Assembly: GCA_913062975.1 (NCBI GenBank)
Contig: CAJXZO010000008.1
Location: forward strand, 1-41,273
Source of the DNA: an uncultured Micrococcales bacterium
GTDB lineage: Bacteria > Actinomycetota > Actinomycetes > Actinomycetales > Microbacteriaceae
DNA: 41,273 bases
Reading direction: 5' to 3'
Part shown: piece after piece, positions 1 to 8,016 of the stretch
Numbering within the stretch: position 1 is the first letter of the stretch
How the letters are laid out: each line of letters starts with the position of its first letter
Position numbers and translations under genes: made by a program
The notes under the pieces: model-generated
Databases searched by the model: none
What the model saw: the letters and a program-made list of their open reading frames with translations, nothing else
Told to the model about the DNA's origin: nothing

Positions 1-61
1 CCCCGAAGGCTACGCCGGCTGATTTACAGTCAGATCCCTTTGGCCGCTTGGGTAACTTGCC
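1..61 (-). tRNA. tRNA-Tyr (anticodon GTA), 3' part outside the window
   Basis: Read on the minus strand from 61, this gives an acceptor 5' strand GGCAAGT, U8-A9, a D-stem CCC/GGG with loop AAGCGGCCAAA, and an anticodon arm CTGACTGTAAATCAG (19-33) with anticodon GTA at 27-25. This is followed by the start of a long variable arm, as expected for the class II tRNA-Tyr. The T arm and acceptor 3' strand lie beyond base 1. Its promoter must lie in the 60 bp shared with the divergent LacI-type gene; a TATGAT-like -10 reads on the minus strand near 83-88. Confidence 0.93.
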
Positions 62-102
62 ATTGCGCTATGCGCGATTGCCTATCATAGCCGAAAAAGT
101 TA

Positions 103-120
103 ACTGTAATCATTTACAGT
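103..120. promoter_or_regulatory. Inverted repeat, probable LacI-family operator
   Basis: ACTGTAA-TCAT-TTACAGT is a perfect 7-bp inverted repeat ending two bases before the ATG at 122. It covers a -10-like TACAGT (115-120). LacI-family repressors bind palindromes of about this size and commonly repress themselves, so autoregulation is inferred. Because the tRNA-Tyr gene is divergent, the site may also lie near its promoter. No target sugar gene is adjacent. Confidence 0.5.
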
Positions 121-121
121 A

Positions 122-1150
122 ATGTCCATGGTTGGAATTGAAGAAGTTGCTGCCCGAGCGGGTGTATCGACTGCAACCGTTTCCAGGGCGCTGAACGATA
201 AAAGCCACGTTTCCAAAACAGCTAGAAAAAAGGTTTTTGAGGCCGCGGAGGAATTGGGCTATGTTCCATCCTCATCTGCTTACACTCTCGCCACTGGAAA
301 AACCCGAACCGTTGGGGTTGTGGTGCCATTCGTAGATCGCTGGTTTTTCTCGGTTGTTTTACAAGGAATTAGCACTGCCCTAAATGACAGGGGACTGAAC
401 ATAGCCTTTTACTCCCTGAAGGGAGACCTTGATCAGAGAGCCCGGGTTTTCAATGATCTGCTGTTGCGAAAAAACGTGGATGGAGTTCTGACGGTTGCCG
501 TAAAGCTGGCTTCACATGAATTGGAGAAGTTATCTAGTTTGCGGAAATCAATTGTTGGAGTTGGTGGGCCGATTACGGGGGCAAGATCATTGGGAATCGA
601 TGATGAAGGAGCCGGCAGGCTTGCAACCCAGCATTTGCTTTCCCTCGGTCACACTAAAATAGGGATTATCACTGGTGGTCCTTCAACCGAGTTGGAATTT
701 CACCAGCCCTATTTGCGCCAAACTGGATATAGGGAAGCACTCATGGATGCTGGCTTGGATTTTCAAAAAAACTGGTTCGCAGAGGCAGACTTCACAATGC
801 CCGGTGCTTATCACGCGGCCAAGCAAATTCTTGGCGACCCAAGATCAGCACCAACTGCAATATTTTGTGCAAGTGATGAGATGGCCTTTGGAGCAATCCA
901 GGCGGCCAAGGATCTGGGGTATTCAGTGCCTGATGACATAAGCGTGATTGGCATGGATAACCATGACCTCAGTGGGTTTTATAACCTCACCACCATCAAT
1001 CAAAAACCTGCTGACCAGGGTGCTGCGGCGGCGAATATGCTTGTGAATTTATTTGATCAGGACCTTGAGGACAAAAAACTAAACATCCAAGAGTTTCACG
1101 AATGGCCAATCGAGCTTCTAATCAGAGGCTCAACCGCGAGACGAAGATAG
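122..1150 (+). CDS. LacI-family transcriptional regulator
   Basis: A 342-residue one-domain-plus-HTH repressor. The N-terminal helix-turn-helix (about residues 5-26, EVAARAGVSTATVSRALN) and hinge helix are followed by a periplasmic-binding-protein-like sensor domain (GVVVPFVDRWFFS..., ASDEMAFGAIQAAKDLGY, SVIGMDNHDLS). Such proteins respond to sugars or nucleosides; the effector cannot be read from sequence. There is no Shine-Dalgarno sequence. ATG 122 and ATG 128 are both possible, and TACAGT at 115-120 would favour a leaderless start at or near 128. The stop TAG (1148-1150) forms part of the -10-like element of the next gene. No sugar catabolic operon lies beside it; manA is the nearest carbohydrate gene, but it is convergent. 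Confidence 0.92.
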   Translation: MSMVGIEEVAARAGVSTATVSRALNDKSHVSKTARKKVFEAAEELGYVPSSSAYTLATGKTRTVGVVVPFVDRWFFSVVLQGISTALNDRGLNIAFYSLKGDLDQRARVFNDLLLRKNVDGVLTVAVKLASHELEKLSSLRKSIVGVGGPITGARSLGIDDEGAGRLATQHLLSLGHTKIGIITGGPSTELEFHQPYLRQTGYREALMDAGLDFQKNWFAEADFTMPGAYHAAKQILGDPRSAPTAIFCASDEMAFGAIQAAKDLGYSVPDDISVIGMDNHDLSGFYNLTTINQKPADQGAAAANMLVNLFDQDLEDKKLNIQEFHEWPIELLIRGSTARRR

Positions 1151-1153
1151 GGT
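1148..1153 (+). promoter_or_regulatory. -10 element TAGGGT of yajQ, containing the lacI-type stop codon
   Basis: TAGGGT is followed by exactly 6 nt and then ATG 1160. Its first three bases are the stop codon of the LacI-type gene. Position and spacing match the leaderless promoters seen elsewhere in this window. GGGT could alternatively act as a weak ribosome-binding site, so the promoter reading is inference. Confidence 0.45.
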
Positions 1154-1159
1154 AATCAC

Positions 1160-1648
1160 ATGGCAGACAGTTCATTTGACATAGTAAGCAAGGTTGACGA
1201 GCAAGAGACAGACAACGCCTTGAATCAAGCTAAGAAGGAAATCCTGCAGAGGTATGACTTCAAAGGTGTCGATGCAGACATCTCTTGGAGTGGTGAGAAA
1301 ATCATCCTGAAAGCAAACAGCGAAGACCGCGTGAAGGCTGTTTTAGATGTCTTCGGTTCCAAACTCATTAAGCGAGGAATCTCACTCAAAAGTTTTGATC
1401 ACTCTGATCCGCAGGCTTCTGGCAAGGAATACCGCATCGAGGGTTCCATGAAGCAGGGAATCGATCAGGAGAATGCGAAAAAGATTAACAAGATGATTCG
1501 CGATGAAGGACCTAAGGGTGCAAAGACTCAAATCCAAGGTGATGAAATAAGAGTTAGCTCCAAATCAAGGGATGATCTGCAAGAAATTATTGCTTTGCTG
1601 AAATCAAAAGATTTGGAGCTAGATCTTCAGTTTGTTAATTACCGGTAG
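1160..1648 (+). CDS. yajQ: YajQ family nucleotide-binding protein (UPF0234)
   Basis: 162 residues, the usual length for YajQ. The start [13 protein letters not shown] and the internal QRYDFKG are characteristic of the family, which folds as two RRM-like domains. YajQ members bind nucleic acid or nucleotides, and some proteobacterial members bind cyclic di-GMP; the role in actinobacteria is not settled. The gene begins 9 bp after the LacI-type stop. Its 3' end overlaps the convergent manA end by 14 bp (1635-1648). Confidence 0.93.
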   Translation: MADSSFDIVSKVDEQETDNALNQAKKEILQRYDFKGVDADISWSGEKIILKANSEDRVKAVLDVFGSKLIKRGISLKSFDHSDPQASGKEYRIEGSMKQGIDQENAKKINKMIRDEGPKGAKTQIQGDEIRVSSKSRDDLQEIIALLKSKDLELDLQFVNYR

Positions 1649-2711
1649 CCAGATAGCCGGTGCCAGCTCCTGAGAAACTAATAAGCCTTGCGTCATTGGA
1701 GATGTAACAGGCTTCGCCTTTTTTGAGATGAAGCTTTTCATCCAGTGAGTTTGAAACCACAAGCTCCCCTGAAACACAAACCAGAATGCCTGGTTCAGGC
1801 AAGTTAATGTCAGCAATCAACTGAGAACCACTGGGCTCGATACGATAGACGCGGAAATCATCAACTGAAACTTCATATTCATCTAATCCTTGCTGCAGTG
1901 ACTTAGGTCCAAGCTTTGGATTCAAAGAATCAAATACCGTTATCTCTCTAAGCAGTTCTATGTCCACGTTTTTGGATGTCAGTCCACCGCGAATCACATT
2001 GTCACTGCTTGCCATCACCTCAACACCCAGACCCTGCAGATAAGCATGTAGGTTTCCAGCTGGCAAAAACACCGCTTCCCCCGGGGCTAAGAAAATCTCA
2101 TTGAGCAAAAACGCAATCCCAAGGCCTGGGTCTTTTGGATAAAACTCACTCAAAAACTCAACCAGCTCTGATTGCGCAGCCAATGAATCCAACAATCCTG
2201 GGTCTAATTCATTGAAGACAAAATCAAAGTGCTGGCTGAGGGTTTTCTCTCCTGCTGCCCAGGATTCGAAATTTGAGTCTTTGGAAGCAATCTCTTTGAG
2301 TTCTTGATTGATTTCAGAAATTGGCCTGAAGCCACTTAGTACCCTGAAGGGGCTGATTGCAATCAATAGCTCTGGCTTGTGATTGGCATCTTTGAAGTTT
2401 CGAGAATAATCATCAATTGGTATCTCGCCGGACTGCTCCTTTTCAAACCCCGCCCTTGCCTGCTCAAGGTTTGGGTGAGACTGAATGGATAAAGGACTGG
2501 CAGCAGATAAAAACTTCACCAAAAACCCAAGTTCACCAGCGAGGTCTCTCAGGGGCTCACCCGTGTCAACTAGCGAGGGTGATGCTGGATGGGTTCCAAA
2601 CCAGAGCTCGGAAATTGGGGCATCAGTTTCTTTGCTACCAATGAGATCTGGGATCAAGTGAGTGGAACCCCAGGGGTAGCTCAGGGGAATGTTGGAAATT
2701 TTTCTAATCAT
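1635..2711 (-). CDS. manA: Mannose-6-phosphate isomerase, class I
   Basis: Interconverts mannose-6-phosphate and fructose-6-phosphate with a bound zinc ion. The type I zinc-site motifs are visible: Q-S-H near residues 77-79 ([13 protein letters not shown]), a Glu in HKPELLIAI near 114, and the [21 protein letters not shown] segment near 235 with the catalytic Arg. I choose ATG 2711, which has AAGG 9 nt upstream and overlaps the kinase stop by 8 bp; a TTG at 2720 in frame would put that site directly against the start. It is the last gene of the minus-strand operon and feeds GDP-mannose synthesis or mannose use. Confidence 0.93.
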   Translation of the reverse strand: MIRKISNIPLSYPWGSTHLIPDLIGSKETDAPISELWFGTHPASPSLVDTGEPLRDLAGELGFLVKFLSAASPLSIQSHPNLEQARAGFEKEQSGEIPIDDYSRNFKDANHKPELLIAISPFRVLSGFRPISEINQELKEIASKDSNFESWAAGEKTLSQHFDFVFNELDPGLLDSLAAQSELVEFLSEFYPKDPGLGIAFLLNEIFLAPGEAVFLPAGNLHAYLQGLGVEVMASSDNVIRGGLTSKNVDIELLREITVFDSLNPKLGPKSLQQGLDEYEVSVDDFRVYRIEPSGSQLIADINLPEPGILVCVSGELVVSNSLDEKLHLKKGEACYISNDARLISFSGAGTGYLATGN

Positions 2712-4332
2712 CAGTTCCAACCTTAGGAACTAATGCCCTCAAAGTGCTTCCTTCACCAGATTTTGATCTCTGAAAAGTCCAATTTCCTGCGGTGACCGAT
2801 TCCACCATCTGTAATCCAAAGCCACCCTTGCCAGACCTTGGACCAATGCCATCATCGGTGATTTCAACTAGAAGATGGTTTCCGTTGTCTTGAATAAGGG
2901 CTTCAATTTTCTCCGCATAGCCATGTTTATAAGCATTTGATATTCCCTCGGAGACTATCTCCTCCACCACCCGATTGCCCTCGAGGCCTTTGTCAAGGTT
3001 CAATTGGACATCTGCCAATCCCCGCCACTGGTCAGCAATCGACGCCAAGGAATCCTGCAAGCTTTCGCTGAACTCAGGCTGGTATTCGGCCAATGGGTTG
3101 GCGATCAGGGAACTCACCAGTCCTCTGATCCTGCTTGCCTCCAAATTGTTTTTCTCCTCGTTCGCCTGTTCCAGCTGCAGACTGTATGCCATGAGTTTTG
3201 ACTGCACGGTGCCGTGGATGAATTTCGCTAAATCACCAGCACCTTTTTGGCTTACCTGTTTTTGCAATTGAGAAAGTCTTTCGCCAGCTCTCAGGTTTTC
3301 TTCCAATTCCTCAAGAATCTCTTTCTGGGTTTTTACTGACTGGGAAACACCACCTGCAAACAACAATGAGGTGAAAAGCCATACGGTTAGCACTATCCAG
3401 CCCCCAATCAGTTGCTCGAGTCCCAGTTCGGCTCGAACAACTGATCTCTCTAAAAAGATCAAACTGGATGCAATTGGTGGAAACAACAAAACCCTGAAAA
3501 GTGATTGTTTTTGAAAGAGCTTTTTATAAATAACCAATGCACCAACAAAAACCAAAGTGTCTAAAAAGACATAGGCCAATGCGGTGACGAGACCAAACTG
3601 TCCAACAGCTGCTATCAGCACCAACCACAGAGCTAGCAGTGAATAAAGTGCTACCGGCATTTCGTTTTTACTAAGCGATAGACCGATTAGACCAAACAGG
3701 GGAAACCGAGATTTCCGCTTCACCTCGCTGATCCACAACTTATGGCTCATGGGTCTAACCTCTTGCTCGGTGAAATCTCTAATCTTCGTAGCCAGCCTTT
3801 GATAGCCATCGCTATCAATGCTTTGATTGGCAGTCAAAAGCTCTCTGAGTTCTTCATCTATCTCAAAAGCCAAATTGGGTGTATCTGTATTTGTCAGTGA
3901 CCAAACCATTTCATCCCGAGTTTTGATGAACCTATTGAGCTTATTCATCACATAGCCAACCAGCGGAACACCAATCCCCCAAACCAACACTGTTGGTGTC
4001 AGCAGCGTCTCATCGGGTCCGTATTCATCCAAACCGAAAAATGATGCGTAGATGTTTATCGATTGGGAAAGCACGAGACCTGCCAGAGCGGCAATTGGGA
4101 AGATCAACCACCAATAGACACTTCCTTTTCGATAAAAAACAAACCAACTAAGACCGAGCCAAGCCAAAAGCGTTAGATAGCCAAGGAAGCTAGCCAGGGT
4201 GAAGACCAGGAAATCATCGAGCGGAACGGATTGGACAACTGGCTCAACCAGAACCGTGATTGGCAAAAGCAAAAGATAGGGTGCCCAGTGAATGCTCCAG
4301 CTACCCGAAAGATTTGCTTTGAGATCATTCAA
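2704..4332 (-). CDS. Multi-pass membrane sensor histidine kinase
   Basis: 542 residues with two hydrophobic blocks: about residues 15-130 (four likely segments) and 210-330 (about four), with a hydrophilic stretch 135-210 between them. A short coiled-coil leads to the likely phospho-acceptor H373 in FIHGTVQSKL, a HisKA_3-like variant. The C-terminal HATPase has an N box (SEGISNAYKHG, N466), a G1 box (DDGIG, 493-497) and a G2 box (GGFGLQMV, 503-510). There is no periplasmic sensor domain, so the membrane part probably senses. It starts at TTG 4332, overlapping the response-regulator stop as TTGA, so translation is probably coupled. Its partner is the gene immediately upstream. Confidence 0.9.
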   Translation of the reverse strand: MNDLKANLSGSWSIHWAPYLLLLPITVLVEPVVQSVPLDDFLVFTLASFLGYLTLLAWLGLSWFVFYRKGSVYWWLIFPIAALAGLVLSQSINIYASFFGLDEYGPDETLLTPTVLVWGIGVPLVGYVMNKLNRFIKTRDEMVWSLTNTDTPNLAFEIDEELRELLTANQSIDSDGYQRLATKIRDFTEQEVRPMSHKLWISEVKRKSRFPLFGLIGLSLSKNEMPVALYSLLALWLVLIAAVGQFGLVTALAYVFLDTLVFVGALVIYKKLFQKQSLFRVLLFPPIASSLIFLERSVVRAELGLEQLIGGWIVLTVWLFTSLLFAGGVSQSVKTQKEILEELEENLRAGERLSQLQKQVSQKGAGDLAKFIHGTVQSKLMAYSLQLEQANEEKNNLEASRIRGLVSSLIANPLAEYQPEFSESLQDSLASIADQWRGLADVQLNLDKGLEGNRVVEEIVSEGISNAYKHGYAEKIEALIQDNGNHLLVEITDDGIGPRSGKGGFGLQMVESVTAGNWTFQRSKSGEGSTLRALVPKVGTDD

Positions 4333-4955
4333 TCCACTAACCCCAACATTCGGTAGTAAATCCTTGCCAAATTCACCCGATTATTAACCTTGTCCGAAGC
4401 TGGCAGGGAGAACTTCTTCGAAATTAGAGCGATTGTTTGCTCAACGGACTTCACTGACACATCTCTTCGCTTGGCAATTTCAGCGTTGCTCAGGCCCCGG
4501 CCAATTAAACGCAGAGTTTCCAATTGCACCGGGCTTAGATTTGCAAACTCGGCTGGCAGTTCCTCTGCTTTTCCCTCGGCTGCTGCGTTTCTGATGGAGG
4601 CTTTCAGCGCCAAGATCAGCTGTTGAGTCTCAAAAATTTGCCGCTTCACCAGGTAACTGCTGGCCCTTGGCAATGACTTGGCATCCTTATCCAGCAGTCT
4701 TGGGTCTTCAAAGCTCGTTAGAAAAACAAGTCCGATCTTGGGATTTTTCTCTCTGAGCTTGCGAGCAACATCAATTCCGGTTGGACCTTTGCCCAAGTGA
4801 AGATCTATAAGTGCGCAATCATTTACCGCGGCATCTATTGCCTCGGAGGCATTGGATGCAGAGGTCACCTCAAGACCTGCTGCCCTCAAGGCGTCAGCGA
4901 CGCTTGAGCGGGTAAGGCCATCATCCTCTAAAAATAAGACGCTGAATTTCTCCAC
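4329..4955 (-). CDS. NarL/LuxR-type response regulator
   Basis: 208 residues. The receiver domain has the acidic triad start LEDD (10-12), phospho-acceptor D51 (ALIDLHLG), T80/S81 (VFLTSFED) and K104 (YLVKRQ). The linker leads to a LuxR-type HTH (LSPVQLETLRLIGRGLSNAEIAKRRDVSVKSV..., about 141-205). It is cotranscribed with the kinase behind it. The start is GTG 4955, 9 bp after the fprA stop. The TAG of fprA is the first half of TAGCAT, which sits 6 nt before this GTG, so the pair probably has its own internal leaderless promoter. The signal and targets are unknown. Confidence 0.93.
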   Translation of the reverse strand: MEKFSVLFLEDDGLTRSSVADALRAAGLEVTSASNASEAIDAAVNDCALIDLHLGKGPTGIDVARKLREKNPKIGLVFLTSFEDPRLLDKDAKSLPRASSYLVKRQIFETQQLILALKASIRNAAAEGKAEELPAEFANLSPVQLETLRLIGRGLSNAEIAKRRDVSVKSVEQTIALISKKFSLPASDKVNNRVNLARIYYRMLGLVD

Positions 4956-4961
4956 AACTAA

Positions 4962-4967
4962 ATGCTA
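4962..4967 (-). promoter_or_regulatory. -10 element TAGCAT of the response regulator, containing the fprA stop codon
   Basis: On the minus strand TAGCAT (4967-4962), 6 nt (TTAGTT), then GTG 4955. TAG is the fprA stop codon. No Shine-Dalgarno sequence precedes the GTG. The arrangement is identical in spacing to the sites at menG, menA, arsR and yajQ. Confidence 0.5.
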
Positions 4968-6311
4968 GCTGTTTGCAATGTTGACCATCTCTTCGCGATC
5001 GAAAAGCTTTTCTCGCTCCCTTCCAGAAAGCTCTCCGCGACGAAGTTCTTCTGAGTTTTCCTTAAGCCATCCATCCCAGCTGACAAATTGAACGGATTTG
5101 GAATTCAAAAACTCAACAATATCCTCTTCAGCTGGTTTTTCCGGATTCCACCAAAGCGCTTTGTCCTCAATTAGGTGAGCAATGGTCTCGATTGCATCGG
5201 CTTTGGTGTGTCCGATAAGTCCGATTGGACCGCGCTTGATCCAACCCGTTGCATAAACTCCCGGAACCTGGTTCCCCTGCTCATCAACAACACGACCCTC
5301 TTCGTTATTGATAACACCTGATTTTGAATTGAACGGAATCTCTGGAAGTTCTGAACCAAAATAACCAACCGCTCTATAAACAGCCTGCACCTGATACTCG
5401 ATCACTTCATCAGTTGCAACTGCTCCACCATTGCCATCTAGTTGATTGCGCCTGACTCTAATCCCAGTTACGTGGTCATCGCCGAGGATTTCTTCAGGAG
5501 TTGAAAGGAAGTGAAGATGCAGTCTCCTGGAAGCTTTCGGTTGAGGCTCTGCTCGCAAAGCCTCCAGGGTCTTCACCACCACTCTGGTTTGGTTGCTTGA
5601 CTCGAGTTGTTTCTCGCTACCTTCGTCATAAACAAAATCTTCGTCATAAACAATTGATTGAACACCTTCGATTGCCAGTGCTTCACGAAGCTCCAATGGG
5701 CTGAATTTCACCTGGGCTGGGCCCCTGCGACCAAACACGTGAACATCGGTGATGTTGGAATTTCTCAATCCTGCTTCCACATGCGGAGGAATTTCAGTTG
5801 ATGCCAAATCATCTGGGTGCTTGACCAGCATCCGCGAAACATCCAGGGCCACATTTCCGTTTCCAATCACCGCCACCTGCTTGGCATCCAATGGCCACTC
5901 CCTCGGAAAATCAGGGTGAGCGTCATACCAGTTCACGAAATCAGCAGCCCCAAAGCTTCCCGCAAGCTCTGCTCCTGGGATTTTTAGCTCAGCATCTTTG
6001 ATGGCACCTGTTGCAAAAATCACCGCGTTGTAATGGGTTTTTAGATCATCCAAAGTTAGGTCTTTGCCAAATTCAACGTTTCCGAAAAATCGAATGTCGC
6101 CTGCGTCCAAGACATCAAACAGGGCATTCACAATGCCTTTAATTCTTGGGTGATCGGGTGCGACACCGTAGCGAACCAAACCGTAGGGTGTTGGGAGCAT
6201 GTCAAACAGGTCAATCGAGACCTCGAAATCGCGCTCCGCCTTCAGAATTAAATCTGATGCATAAATACCCGCGGGCCCGGCGCCAACAACCGCCAAACGT
6301 AGCTTTTCCAA
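4965..6311 (-). CDS. fprA: Ferredoxin/adrenodoxin-type NADP+ reductase
   Basis: A 448-residue FAD enzyme of the adrenodoxin-reductase (FprA) family, exchanging electrons between NADPH and ferredoxin. The FAD dinucleotide fold is at the N-terminus (VVGAGPAGIYAS, residues 8-19), an NADPH-binding GNGNVALDVSRML lies near 170, and the C-terminal GWIKRGPIGLIGHTKADA is typical of the family. The start is TTG 6311, supported by AAGGAAAG a few bases upstream and the absence of another start near the FAD motif. It lies between the polyprenyl synthase and the two-component genes. No ferredoxin gene is adjacent. Confidence 0.94.
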   Translation of the reverse strand: MEKLRLAVVGAGPAGIYASDLILKAERDFEVSIDLFDMLPTPYGLVRYGVAPDHPRIKGIVNALFDVLDAGDIRFFGNVEFGKDLTLDDLKTHYNAVIFATGAIKDAELKIPGAELAGSFGAADFVNWYDAHPDFPREWPLDAKQVAVIGNGNVALDVSRMLVKHPDDLASTEIPPHVEAGLRNSNITDVHVFGRRGPAQVKFSPLELREALAIEGVQSIVYDEDFVYDEGSEKQLESSNQTRVVVKTLEALRAEPQPKASRRLHLHFLSTPEEILGDDHVTGIRVRRNQLDGNGGAVATDEVIEYQVQAVYRAVGYFGSELPEIPFNSKSGVINNEEGRVVDEQGNQVPGVYATGWIKRGPIGLIGHTKADAIETIAHLIEDKALWWNPEKPAEEDIVEFLNSKSVQFVSWDGWLKENSEELRRGELSGREREKLFDREEMVNIANS

Positions 6312-6325
6312 ATAGCTTTCCTTTG

Positions 6326-7318
6326 CTACCCCTTGCGCTCAACAACGGCATCCGCAAATGCCTCAAGCGCTTTTTTAACACTTCCATCCGGGAGTGGTGA
6401 TAAAGCCTTCTTGGCCTTTTCGGCCCAGGCAACCGCCTCCAAAACTGTTTCTTCCATGACCTCGTGCCGTCTAAGGCTATTGACAGCTTCAGCCAAATCC
6501 TCATCGGAATCTAATCCAGATGAAATCAGTTCAACCAGTTCAATAGATTTCACATCGATTTTCTTCCGAAGCAAGATTACTGGAAGAGTCGGAACTCCTG
6601 CTCGCAAATCAGTCCCCGGGGTTTTTCCCGAATCATCATCATCGCTGTTGATGTCAATCACATCATCCATCAATTGAAACGCAACCCCAACTGCCTCGCC
6701 GTATTCACCCAGTGGTTCCAGATAGTCATCAGTTGCTCCGGAGAGCATAGAACCCAGCTGTGCCGAGAGGGCAATCAATGAGCCTGTTTTATTTTTCAAA
6801 ACCTGGACATAGAAATCCATCTCGTCTTGCTCTTGATGACCAACGGTCTCATGCAACTGACCGAGAACTAGCCTTTCAAAGACCTCCGCCTGCATTCTCA
6901 AAGCACGCTCTCCCAAACCGCTTACAACTTGGCTAGCTCGAGCAAATAAAACATCACCGGTCAAAATCGCAACACTATTGCCCCAAACAGCGTGCGCTGT
7001 TGGAACACCGCGTCTCAGGTCAGCCTCATCCATCACATCGTCGTGATACAAAGTTCCAAGGTGGGTAAGCTCAATCACTGCCGCGGCTTTCAACACATCT
7101 TTGTTTTCACTATCTCCCAGATGCGAGCAGAGAAGAGTTAGCACCGGACGGATGCGCTTGCCACCGGCATTCACCAGGTGGTTTGAAGTTTCGTCTAACA
7201 ACTGATCGGTGTTGGCAATTGATTCAGAAATCAACACCTCAACCTCTTCAAGCTTTCTCTCTAAATCCTTGACCAGTGCTCGGTCAGCAATGTTTCTCAT
7301 TTGAATGGGTAGGCTCAT
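6326..7318 (-). CDS. Polyprenyl (probably long-chain) diphosphate synthase
   Basis: 330 residues, trans-isoprenyl diphosphate synthase. Visible motifs are GGKRIRP (52-58), the first aspartate-rich motif DDVMD (93-97) with downstream RRG, and the second DDVID (218-222) with GKTPGTDLRAGVPTLP. The length and position between menG and menA-pathway genes suggest that it makes the menaquinone side chain; product chain length cannot be read reliably from sequence. Its ATG overlaps the menG stop as ATGA, indicating translational coupling. Best guess is a HepT/IspB-type enzyme. Confidence 0.92.
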   Translation of the reverse strand: MSLPIQMRNIADRALVKDLERKLEEVEVLISESIANTDQLLDETSNHLVNAGGKRIRPVLTLLCSHLGDSENKDVLKAAAVIELTHLGTLYHDDVMDEADLRRGVPTAHAVWGNSVAILTGDVLFARASQVVSGLGERALRMQAEVFERLVLGQLHETVGHQEQDEMDFYVQVLKNKTGSLIALSAQLGSMLSGATDDYLEPLGEYGEAVGVAFQLMDDVIDINSDDDDSGKTPGTDLRAGVPTLPVILLRKKIDVKSIELVELISSGLDSDEDLAEAVNSLRRHEVMEETVLEAVAWAEKAKKALSPLPDGSVKKALEAFADAVVERKG

Positions 7319-8004
7319 GGCGTCTCCCCGTAGTGAACGGCAACGATGCCAAGTGAGAGGTTTTTATAACCCACATTTTCAAAACCAGCGGCTTCAATCT
7401 GGGTTGCAAAGTCGACCTGTTTTGGCCAAGCCTCAATTGACTCACCCAAATAGCTGTAGGCCTCTGGGTTTTTAGCAACCAACTTGGCAACAAATGGCAT
7501 AAACCTCTTTAGATAAAACTTGTATAGAGACCCAAACAGACCCTTTGGGTGACTGAATTCACAAATCACCAATTTGCCTCCAGGTTTAGTAACTCTGAGC
7601 ATCTCGGAGAGGGCTTTATCAACATCTTCAACATTCCTAATGCCAAAAGATATCGTCACCGCATCAAACTCTTTGTCCTTGAAGGGAAGCTTGGTCGCAT
7701 CGGCGAAGGCAAATTCGAGTTCTGGATGTCTTTTCTTGCCAACCTCCAGCATTCCCTTGGAGAAATCTGCTGCCACCACCTGCACACCTTCAGCCAATAA
7801 AGCCATTGAAGAGGTTCCAGTGCCAGCGGCTAAGTCTAAAATTCTCTGTTTGGGCTCTGGGTTAATTAGATTGCGAACTGATTTTCTCCAAAGTTTGGAT
7901 TGGCCCAGGCTCAGAATGTCATTGGTGCGGTCATAGGTTTCCGCCACCTCGTCGAACATGCGCGAGACGTCTTCGGGCCTTTTCTGCATATCCGCTTTAC
8001 TCAC
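7315..8004 (-). CDS. menG: Demethylmenaquinone methyltransferase
   Basis: 229 residues, class I SAM methyltransferase of the UbiE/MenG family, performing the last step of menaquinone synthesis. Signature features are VSRMFDEVAETYDRTNDILSLG near the N-terminus, the SAM loop DLAAGTGT (57-64), ADATKLPF near 100, and SFGIRNVEDVDKAL near 115. The start is GTG 8004, with TAGACT 6 nt upstream on the minus strand and no Shine-Dalgarno sequence, consistent with a leaderless mRNA. ATG 7989 is the alternative. It heads the run menG-polyprenyl synthase-fprA-RR-HK-manA. Confidence 0.94.
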   Translation of the reverse strand: MSKADMQKRPEDVSRMFDEVAETYDRTNDILSLGQSKLWRKSVRNLINPEPKQRILDLAAGTGTSSMALLAEGVQVVAADFSKGMLEVGKKRHPELEFAFADATKLPFKDKEFDAVTISFGIRNVEDVDKALSEMLRVTKPGGKLVICEFSHPKGLFGSLYKFYLKRFMPFVAKLVAKNPEAYSYLGESIEAWPKQVDFATQIEAAGFENVGYKNLSLGIVAVHYGETP

Positions 8005-8010
8005 TAGAAA

Positions 8011-8016
8011 AGTCTA
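8011..8016 (-). promoter_or_regulatory. -10 element TAGACT of menG, containing the upstream stop codon
   Basis: Minus-strand TAGACT (8016-8011), then TTTCTA, then GTG 8004. TAG at 8016-8014 is the stop of the 102-residue membrane protein. No convincing -35 sequence is seen 17 bp upstream, so the element would rely mainly on the -10. Confidence 0.55.

Noticed and set aside
6211-6504. 97-codon minus-strand frame across the fprA/polyprenyl synthase junction
   Set aside because: Out-of-frame shadow of two confirmed genes; its Arg/Lys-rich translation has no domain features.
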